A DNA stretch of 64,000 nt, from positions 14,541,076 through 14,605,075 of the forward strand of contig JABAKD010000030.1 of assembly GCA_012845835.1 (NCBI GenBank). The letters run 5' to 3'. The DNA is from Undaria pinnatifida. Taxonomy: Eukaryota > Sar > Phaeophyceae > Laminariales > Alariaceae. Both the position numbers and the translations under genes were made by a program. Numbering within the stretch: the stretch's first letter is position 1; the number at the start of each line of letters is the position of its first letter. The notes below the pieces were generated by a model, which saw only the letters and a program-made list of their open reading frames with translations, ran no database searches and was not told the origin of the DNA. This document shows, piece after piece, positions 56,522-64,000 of the stretch.

Positions 56522-56743
56522 TGTTATTTGGATCGTGACAGCACGACAGTTACAAATGTTGTAGACTAGAGGGTTGCGTATACATTTGTAGGCGTTTTTA
56601 TGCAATTTATCTCATGTGAGAAGATAGCTCCAGCACTCCGCTCTCTGCTCCTTCTCTCCTCTCTGTCCTGTAATACAACGAAGATGAGAACACTCGTCAG
56701 ACCGCGAGGCGGTCACGGCATCCAGGCTTGGACTTTACGAACA
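56522..56743 (+). repeat. 5' LTR of element B
   Basis: TGTTATTTGGATCG to TTTACGAACA. Compared with 61828-62043 it shows about 15 substitutions and three indels by eye, including a 5-bp one in the GTAGACTAGAGGG region. Confidence 0.9.
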
Positions 56744-56787
56744 CACTAGTGGCTTGAAAGTAGAAGTTCTGGTACCAGGAGCCAAGG

Positions 56788-57722
56788 ATGTCTGCACAGG
56801 AACGAGACTCCTCGGATGAGATTCAGCAGCTGAGGAATGAGCTTCAGTTGGTGATAAAGGAGAGACAAGCATCGATGATGCATGATATGAGGGAGATGAT
56901 GGTCGAGCTCATGAGGAACAACGGTCCGTCGGAGTCCAGCAGCGCTGAGGGCAGCGCTGCTGTAAGAGCCAGCCCGTGAGGGGCTGAGCCCACTGCTGTG
57001 AGGGGTAACGGCGCTGAGGACAGCGCTGCTGAAAGGGGTCGCCAACAAGGGGCTGACCCCACTGCTGCGGCACGACAAATTTCTGCTGCTGGTGCTACTA
57101 CTGCTGGAGGCGGAGCGCGAGGATATAAAACAGTAGCAAGAGAGACAACTTTTCGTGAGGATGCCTCGCGTGGTGTTGGAGTGACGGGACGCAGGGAAGC
57201 CGCTGTTCCTGTCAAGGTTGGCCAAGCAAGGGGTCAGCCAGACCAGCCAATAATGGCTGCAGAATGGGGGTCATACCCCGGCGGTGAGTTGGGAGTAGGA
57301 TATGATATGCCTCTACCTAGACTTGCTCTCAAACACACCGCTGTCCCACAATTTAGTGGGAAAAAGCCCGAATTTACTGCCTGGACCAGAGACATCAGGT
57401 ACTACGCGAAAGGAGTAGGTTTCCTATCTGTGTTTGTGTCGGATCCACCCCAGTACGTTCCAGTAGGGGAATTAGACACCAAAAACTCGAGACTCGTCGG
57501 AAGGGGGTACAACCGCGAACGTGTACACATACATGCACTCGCTTGGAATTTTCTATCGACGGCCCTGAAGAGCAAGAGCGACAAGAGTATCTTGCACAGG
57601 TGCACCTCGCCGAGAGAAGCGTGGGACGCGTTCCTCGCGTGGTACGGCCCTCAAACGACGGGGGCCAAATCCGACCTCTCCCGCCGCTTCGATAGTTTCA
57701 AAATACGTAGCGCCAAGGAGTA
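56788..57722 (+). pseudogene. gag: element B Gag, one stop
   Basis: MSAQERDSSDEIQQLRNELQ begins after the candidate primer site and looks like a coiled coil. A TGA at 56977-56979 (after VRASP) interrupts the frame once. Gly/Ala/Ser-rich text with a repeated GAEDSAAERG motif follows. The capsid part then has PQFSGKKPEFTAWTRDIRYY, REAWDAFLAWYGP and a TAA at 57721. The continuation (GRIEYLVAEMR...) is in another frame, so a shift near 57720 splits Gag. Confidence 0.8.
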
Positions 57723-57736
57723 ACCCTCTAGAAGAG

Positions 57737-58483
57737 ATGGGCAGGATCGAATATCTTGTCGCAGAAATGCGCACAGCAGGCATGACCGTCGACGACCGCA
57801 TGCTGTACACCATTTTTATTGGCACTCTGCCTCCCGAATACGAGGTGGAGGCAAGGAACCTTGCATCTCGTGACAGTATCGGCCGCGATGACATCATCAA
57901 GGCTGTACGAGAACGGTATCACCGACTTTCTGGGAGCAGGAAGAAGGGGTCCAATGCTGGCCACGCCGGCCATGCTTTGTTCGCCGGCGGCGGCGATCGT
58001 GACCAAAGAAAAAGGGCCGGCGGCGGTGCCCACCGGAAAGGTGGAGGCCGCGGAAAAGAAAACGGTGGACGTAGGGGACGGCAAGGACGCGGCGGAAAAG
58101 GCACCAACGAGGACGGTGGTGGCTCGGCCACGGCTGCCGGCGGTGATGGCAGCAGCGCCAAAGCCGCCGATGGTGGTACCTCCGAGGTGAGATGCCACAG
58201 GTGTTGCATGAAGGGCCATTGGAGGATCGACAGCACGGAGGAGCTATGCAGCAGATGCCACGGACGGGGGCACGCTGCTGATGTCTGCCCCACATCAAAA
58301 GAGGAAGCTGTGCTGGCGGCGTCGGACGACCATGATGATTCTGATACGGTCGAGGCTTCAGCTTTCAAGGCCAGAAAGACAGGCGAGTGCAGTAATGTTT
58401 CGGTCAAAAAGGGGGAAGGGGAGTCGGCTTGGCAAGTAGGGATGAGGCCTGGCTTTGCGATAGTGGAGCGTCTACTCACATGA
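57737..58483 (+). pseudogene. gag: element B Gag C-terminus with zinc knuckles
   Basis: MGRIEYLVAEMRTAGMTVDD to the GTLPPEYEVE part is the C-terminal Gag capsid. A basic Gly/Lys/Arg-rich segment leads to two knuckle sequences. The first, CHRCCMKGHWRIDST, has the terminal Cys replaced by Ser. The second, CSRCHGRGHAADVC, fits CX2CX4HX4C fully. So element B keeps one apparently functional RNA-binding knuckle, unlike element A. A shift separates it from the protease. Confidence 0.8.
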
Positions 58484-58700
58484 CGCATTCCGCAGATGGC
58501 ATGATCAACTATAGAGAGTGCAATTTGAAACTGCGCATTGCTGACGGCTCAACCCGCACGATCGAAGGATACGGCGATATTAACTTTGCCTTTCGATCCG
58601 GAAACGGTCTTGTACGAGTAACGCTGACGAACGTTGCGCACGTGCCAGACCTCCGATATCATCTATTTTTCCCTACCCACTCTCGTGAAGCACGGTCACA
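58429..58700 (+). pseudogene. element B protease
   Basis: DEAWLCDSGASTHMTHSADG holds the active-site DSGAS (Asp 58459-58461). IADGSTRTIEGYGDI and VTLTNVAHVPDLRYHLF follow. A shift near 58665 moves the frame into the LPTLVKHGHTFEG continuation. Confidence 0.8.
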
Positions 58701-59473
58701 CTTTTGAAGGATGTCCCGCAGGGATTGTAGTCAAGCTCAAGTCTGAGCGTTCGATCGTGTTTCCGTTGACTGGGAACCTGTACAGCCTGTACGGCTACCG
58801 GGTCGACTGCAGGACCAGGAGAGATGCCTGTGCTGTATTAGTCTCGGAAAAACTGCCAAACAAGCCCGTTGTCAACATGAACGACTACCACTGCGCGGCC
58901 GGACACTCCCACGAGGCACTGCTCCGCAAAACCGCGAAGCAGCAAGGGGTCGTCCTCGAGGGAAAGCTGCTGGAGTGCAAAGGGTGCTCCATGGCGAAGG
59001 ATCTCCGTCGAGGTATCAAGCAGTCCACACACACTCGAGCAGATAAGCAGCTCGGGAGGGTTTTTGTGGATTTGAGTGGGCCTAAGGTGGTAGAGTCTGA
59101 CGGGGGAAAGCGTTATACTCTCATCGTGCGCGACGATTCTTCACGGTATACGTGGGTGTACTTTATGCGCCACAAATCGGACGCCGCGGAAACGTTCAAG
59201 CAGTTCCTCTTGGACACTCATGCAGATGGTGTCCCGTCACAGGTGGTGCCCGTCCGATCCGATGGGAGCGGTGAATTTTGCGGGGGGAAGTTTGGCGACC
59301 TATGTAAATCGCGATGCATTAAGCAAGAATTCACCCCGGCCGACAGTCCCCAATTCAATGGGGTAGCCGAGCGTGCGCTAGGTTTGATTGAAATGGCCGC
59401 AATGGCGGGTCGAATCCAAGCTCATGAGCTTTTTCCCGGCGCAATTGTCGACAACAGAATCGTTGTGGTCTGA
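58634..59473 (+). pseudogene. element B integrase, N-terminal and core
   Basis: One open frame of about 279 codons. It carries an HHCC zinc region (YHCAAGHSHEALL, LECKGCSMAKD, all zinc ligands kept) and a DD35E core: Asp 59069-59071 (VFVDLSGP), Asp 59261-59263 (VRSDGSGEFCGG) and Glu 59369-59371 (NGVAERALG). It is the best-preserved enzyme of the window. The frame is lost by a shift at about 59440, where AQLSTTESLWSETSHWACD continues in another frame. Confidence 0.85.
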
Positions 59474-60330
59474 AACGTCGCACTGGGCGTGCGATGCTTT
59501 AAACCGCACGGCAACGTCCGCTAACCCCGCAAACAAGTCGCCGTACGAGATGTGGCACGGTAAACCCCCCCCGGTAGTGCTTCTACCTTTCCTCAAGCCT
59601 GGCTACTGCAAGGTGAAGAGGGAAAACAAGTCTCAGTCGAAAGCACAGGAGTATTTTTACCTGGGCCCTGCGTCTAACCACCCTCGAGACGCCGTACGAG
59701 TGCTGACCAAACACCGTACTCTGCGTATCACGCGCCATGTCACCTGGAAACGCGTGTCGCCTTCACCACCTGTACCTGCCCCGATGCATGACTCCCTGTC
59801 CCAGGAAGAGGGGGGGTCCGAGGCCGACGACGAGAGTACGTCAGATGGAGGTAGAGGGGGGGGTGATGGACGAGCAGGGCGAAGGCCTGGCTCGCCTGAA
59901 CGACCTCGACGTGACGTGGGGGTTTGATCTGCACGCGTTCTTGCGGGAGCGCCTACAGAAGGCACCTGTCGCCGGCGATACTTGCGACGGAACAGCCGAG
60001 ACGATGGACTCGTCTCAAGGGGGCGCGGTGGACGCCTCCTCGGTCCCGGCAGGGAGGGCCGAAACAGTCGAGACGATGGATTCGTCTCAAGGGGGCGCGG
60101 TGGACGCCTCCTCGGTCCCGGCAGGGAGGGTCGAAAGCGGCTCAGACGCATCAGCAACCTCCGGCACCGACCAAGGGAACGGCGAAGGTCCCCTCGCAGT
60201 CCTGTCGGGCAGGGCAGCTCACGAGCTCAGTAGCTGGGGACGGCTACCCCCGACAGTAATGGGCCGGACCCGGGGTCAGAGCCATCGCCTGCACGATGAA
60301 TCTGCTCAACGTCAGCGTGTGATCGAGAAC
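59440..60330 (+). pseudogene. element B integrase C-terminus and linker
   Basis: NKSPYEMWHGKPPP and KPGYCKVKRENKSQSKAQ, YFYLGPASNHPRDAVRV are the copia integrase C-terminal part. Then an acidic and Ser/Gly/Pro-rich linker follows, partly in a second frame (RLNDLDVTWGFDLHAFL). The linker has an exact-length 72-bp duplication (59998-60069 and 60070-60141) giving two 24-residue units with ETMDSSQGGAVDASSVPAGR. Confidence 0.75.
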
Positions 60331-60489
60331 GCGATCTGTGGGAGAGTGCAAAATGGACGGAGTATGGGAGTATACTGACAAATACATCCTGGACGACGGA
60401 GGATGCAATGGCCATGATGGCCGGAGGACCTGCTGCGGAAGAAAGTACAGGGGAGTCAAACGTGTGCATGCCGAGTGGTTTTCCAGCAG
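60331..60489 (+). other. junction of RT deletion in element B
   Basis: Sequence that does not fit the copia RT. The expected N-terminal half of RT (through motif A) is missing between the linker and the DPCVFR-type block near 60495. Confidence 0.5.
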
Positions 60490-61493
60490 AGTAGGACTGA
60501 TCCTTGTGTTTTCCGCATGGTTGTGGATGGCAAGGTAGAACTGATTATGGCCGTTCATGTAGATGACATTGTGATTGCAGGGTCGGACGAGGCATGCAGA
60601 GACTTCCGTGCCGCATTAAATACCTAGTTTCCCACGAACAACCTCGGCGACTTAACATGGTATACTGGTTGTGCTTTCAAGCGTAACTGGGAATTGGGCA
60701 CGTTGGAGATCACGCAAAAGGCTTTCGTTGAAAGCATGCTGAATCGTTTTGGTGTGAACTCGTCCTCTGACATCCCCGCGACCCCTGGCGTTGGTTGAAC
60801 TAGGTCCAAGAGAGGAGGGCGAACCAAAAAGAGACTGGCCGTACAGGGAGGCTGTGGGCAGTCTGATGTGGCTGTCGACCATGACGCGGCCAGACATCTC
60901 CAAGGCGGTGCGTGCTGTGGCGCGCCATTCTCACAACCCCACCGACAGGCACTGGGAAGCAGTTCTGAAGATCATGGCATACCTCCACGGGACAAGGGGT
61001 ATGGGTTTGGTGTTTGTAAGAGGTTCGGGATTGGATCTGACTGCATATAGCGATGCTGTCTACGCTGATAAGTCGAATGACAGGCGCTCGTTGTCGGGGA
61101 CGGTAATTACCTTGGGGGGTGCTGCCGTCAGTTGGGCGAGTAGCACGCAGGGGTGCGTTACGCTGTCTACAGCAGAAGCAGAGTACGTAGCCCTAGGTAA
61201 AGGGGTGAAGGAGGCTCTGTTTACGGGGGCAGTATTATCTTTCATTTGTCAAGAGCTAACCGGATCGTGTGTCCGAGTTTTTGAAGATAATCAAAGGGCC
61301 ATAGCACTGGCTGAGAACCCTTTTAGTTCTGCGCGGAGCAAGCACATAGATGTGCGGTTCCATTTCGTCCGAGAGTTACTTCGTGCAAAGAAGATTGATT
61401 TTTAATTCGTAGCTTCGGAAGAGCAGCACGCGGATATTTTGACGAAATCCCTTGCTGCGACCTCTTTTAAATCTCACCGTAAGTTTTGTTGAA
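60490..61493 (+). pseudogene. element B RT C-terminal half and RNase H
   Basis: 60495-60800 carries FRMVVDGKVELIMAVHVDD, motif C with Asp-Asp at 60562-60567, a TAG near 60626 and the LGDLTWYTGCAFKR part. From 60791 a 204-codon frame holds the RT thumb region (VGSLMWLSTMTRPDISKAVR) and RNase H. The RNase H acidic residues are visible in LTAYSDAVYA, STAEAEYVAL and VFEDNQRAIAL, then EEQHADILTKSLA after a TAA at about 61403. RNase H is therefore almost entire, although it cannot be joined to RT. Confidence 0.85.
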
Positions 61494-61827
61494 CCTACCG
61501 TTGGGTGATGAGTAAGAGGTGTGAGCATTATTCGTACCATGTTTGAGTCATGTGCGAGGAATAATATGTCAGGCCGCCACCCCACGCTACTTTGAGGGGC
61601 ATGGATGAGTAGGGCGCTACTTGGCATTTTAGTTTCTGGCCATGGTAATCGTTTGAATGCGGCCATTGTTACAATCACAATGGTTTGGATGATATAAGAC
61701 ATACAGGGGGTTTTGACCCGGTGGCCGGGCTTCCTCCTGCAGGACTGTCGTTAGCTGTTCGTTGGTCTTAGCTTTTTGTTTTGGATGCCCGTTCGGTCTA
61801 GTCGCTGCTGTGAAGAGCCAGGGAGGA
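61494..61827 (+). promoter_or_regulatory. element B 3' leader and polypurine tract
   Basis: About 330 bp of non-coding sequence ends with GAAGAGCCAGGGAGGA directly before the 3' LTR. A polypurine tract here primes plus-strand DNA synthesis in LTR elements. Element A has the near-identical GCGCCAGGGAGGG at 62551-62563. Confidence 0.7.
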
Positions 61828-62043
61828 TGTTAGTTTGGATCGTCACAGCACGACGGTTACAAATGTTGTAGAGGGTTGCGTATTCGTTCTTAGGCGTTTT
61901 TATGCAATTTATCTCATGAGAGGAGAGCGCCAGCACTCCGCTCTCTGCTCCTTCTCTCCTCTCTGTCCTGTAGTACAACGAAGATAAGAACACTCGGCAG
62001 ACGGCGAGGCGGTCAGGGCATCCAGGCTTGGACTCTACGAACA
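61828..62043 (+). repeat. 3' LTR of element B
   Basis: TGTTAGTTTGGATCG to CTCTACGAACA, followed by the duplication GACTA. Confidence 0.9.
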
Positions 62044-62540
62044 GACTACGCCCACAAGGCCGAGGACAGGCGTTCGGTATCTGGTGTAGCTGTTTGCTGC
62101 GGAGGAACGCTCGTATCCTGGTTTTCTAGGACGCAAAAATGCGTTACGCTTTCCACCACTGAGGCCGAGTACGTAGCGATGGCCGACGGGGTGAAGGAGG
62201 TCCTGTACACGTGAGGAGTCTAGGTTTTCTTGATGCGTAGTCTTGGATCGCTGAGCATTGGAGTATTTGAAGACAACAAAGGGGCGATTGACTTGGCCAA
62301 AAACCCACTGAGTTTGTCAAACAGCAAGCACATCGATGTGCGGTACCACTTCCTGCGAGAGTTGGTGGGAAAAGGAGACTTATGCGTCAAGTACTTAAGG
62401 ACGGAGGGTCAACATGCGGACATTCTCACCAAGGCGATTGCTCGGGAGAGTTTTGAGAAACACCGTGACTTCTTGTTGGGAATACAAGTTTTCCGTTGTA
62501 AATTGCTTTTTGGAGTCGCCAGTGTTGTTGGAGGCTTGTA
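62044..62540 (+). pseudogene. element A RNase H, resumed after element B
   Basis: Starts with YAHKAEDRRSVSGVAVCCGG, continuing the ETYVDAD cut at 56516. CVTLSTTEAEYVAMADGVKE and (after a TGA/TAG pair near 62213) FEDNKGAIDLAKNPLSLSNS, then KHIDVRYHFLREL and GQHADILTKAIARESF. All four acidic positions of RNase H are present over the interrupted gene. Confidence 0.85.
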
Positions 62541-62563
62541 AGTTGATCCAGCGCCAGGGAGGG
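62541..62563 (+). promoter_or_regulatory. element A polypurine tract
   Basis: GCGCCAGGGAGGG ends at the first base before the 3' LTR, the expected place for the plus-strand primer. Confidence 0.75.
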
Positions 62564-62991
62564 TGTTCGATATAGCTTGTCTCAAAAACAAAGTAGGAAC
62601 AACGATGGTCACGAAGGATCGTCCGACGGGGTATTGTCGGATTACCCGAGGGTGTATTGCGGAATATTATAGCATGGGAAGGACACGTAGAATAGTCCTG
62701 AAGGTCCTTGTAGACTGTTCCTGGAACCAATCTAGGAACACGTGGAAATTTGAGAATGTAGTACCTGTAGTATTTGGGAATTTGGGGGCTTTGAGAATAT
62801 TGCCTGGTGTGGATCGAGATGGCTTCGCCCACTCGCCTCACTCCATCTCTTTCCCTCTTATCGGCATCCGGGACCAGCTAATAAAAACATTTATATACCA
62901 TCTTGTTCACACTGTGTGTTGCAGTGAAGCTCGCGGCCTGAGACTGGGCTGCTGGGAGCACATTATTCTTCGCATAACCGATAATCCAACA
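62564..62991 (+). repeat. 3' LTR of element A
   Basis: TGTTCGATATAG to CCAACA, followed by the target duplication TGCAC (62992-62996). Confidence 0.92.
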
Positions 62992-63650
62992 TGCACGGTG
63001 TAGCCCCACAGCTAGGGGGTGTGTTGTTGAGGGGGTGTGCTAACGAGGGTGTGCTAACGGTATCAATGACTACTAGAGTGAACAGAACGCGGCAAGATTG
63101 CAGAGGGTGTGATAACAAGGGATATGAGAGGTACAGGCTTGTAACCAGAGATTTTTCCGTTATCACTTAATGCCGGTGATGGTAAGGCACACGTTTGAAA
63201 CCCGGGGATGACAGCAAAGAGTGTGAACAAACCCCGGCTAGATTACAGGAGGTGTCCTAACGAGGGGGTGTAACGAGGGGGTGTGCTCGAACGGTATCAA
63301 TGATTGCCAGGGAGAGTGAACAGATCGCGGCAAGATTGCAGGGGGTGTAATAACAAGGGACATGAGAGTTACAGGTTTGAAACCAGAGCTTTTTCCGTTA
63401 TCACGTAATGCCGGTGATTGAAGGCACACGTTTGAAACCCGGGGATGACAGCAAGAATCCCCGCCTTGCTGCAATACCGGAAAACGGTTTGCGGTAGTGC
63501 GAACATACCGGTATTCAATCATGCGACTCCCGACTATTGCGCGTCAAAGGCAGAGTTGACCAGGCGGTTATTACCACCGCAGTGCGCGCTGGCTGGTTGT
63601 TGACGCAACGGGGTTACCGTTGAAAACATCAAATCAAATGAGAAGAAAAC
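62992..63650 (-). repeat. R11 repeat, right part, with internal duplication
   Basis: Reverse complement of 31915-32515. The block AACGGTATCAATGA...GATGACAGCAA occurs twice here (about 63057-63215 and 63291-63452), whereas the uninterrupted copy has a different internal arrangement. Confidence 0.8.
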
Positions 63651-63652
63651 AC

Positions 63653-64000
<348 letters not shown>

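Larger units (their letters stand above)
56522..62043 (+). mobile_element. Ty1/copia element B, nested in element A
   Basis: A 5522-bp copia element with LTRs of 222 and 216 bp. The 5-bp target duplication is GACCA (56517-56521) and GACTA (62044-62048), with one substitution. Removing it and one duplication restores A's reading across YVDADYAHKAEDRRS. It carries Gag, two zinc knuckles, protease, integrase, a linker and the C-terminal half of RT-RNase H. The first half of RT is deleted near 60330-60490. A candidate tRNA primer site, TGGTACCAGGAGCC, lies at 56770-56783, resembling the initiator-Met primer site of many copia elements although 26 bp from the LTR. Confidence 0.93.
52479..62991 (+). 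mobile_element. Ty1/copia element A, interrupted by element B
   Basis: A copia LTR retrotransposon of about 5.0 kb once element B is removed. It has two LTRs (430 and 428 bp), a perfect 5-bp target duplication TGCAC (52474-52478 and 62992-62996), and Gag, protease, integrase, RT and RNase H in the copia order. The coding region has several stops and frameshifts, and an internal deletion between the integrase core and RT. It sits in R11; the intact R11 at 31900-32640 shows the unoccupied site. Confidence 0.93.

Noticed and set aside
56770-56783. Certain tRNA primer binding site for element B
   Set aside because: TGGTACCAGGAGCC resembles the common copia site, but it lies 26 bp from the LTR where contact is usual. 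Mentioned only as a candidate. No comparable site was found for element A.

Overview
No intact host gene is visible in this window. It is eukaryotic, repeat-dominated intergenic or heterochromatin-like DNA. It holds nested Ty1/copia LTR retrotransposons, a decayed tyrosine-recombinase (DIRS/Ngaro-type) retroelement, several families with tRNA-like heads (SINE-like), a MITE family, a foldback element, and many microsatellites and minisatellites. The retroelement classes and A/B-box (Pol III) motifs exclude a prokaryote. The mix of copia and DIRS-type elements with no introns seen would suit an alga or another protist, but the sequence does not identify the lineage.

Layout. 0-6.3 kb: SINE1 copies, GTGC-rich simple repeats, a poly-C tandem array (1.9-3.1 kb), a 103-bp duplication, and R3/R8 repeat fragments. 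6.3-17.1 kb: about 10.7 kb of strand-asymmetric DNA, A over T up to about 10.4 kb and then G over C, built from successive degenerate tandem repeats with no credible coding. 17.1-20.8 kb: mostly unrecognised sequence with one SINE1 and one R3. 20.8-25.0 kb: a 93-bp tandem array followed by the broken RT, RNase H and tyrosine recombinase of a DIRS-like element. 25.0-25.7 kb: a MITE and a fresh 206-bp tandem duplication.

25.7-47.5 kb: a higher-order array in which two composite modules alternate. Alpha is R6-R3-R7-R13-SINE2-T. Beta is R6'-R3-R8-SINE2-R4-R5. A partial inverted copy lies at 48.5-51.1 kb. R7 is itself a run of tRNA-like units that alternate in orientation, and SINE1/SINE2 pairs also occur head to head.

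52.3-64.0 kb: repeat R11 is split by copia element A (52479-62991, target duplication TGCAC). Copia element B (56522-62043, target duplication GACTA) lies inside A's RNase H region. All four LTRs, both duplications and paralogous empty sites can be read directly. The window ends in about 85 AAC units. Every element coding region carries stops or frameshifts, so any mobility would depend on proteins supplied from elsewhere.
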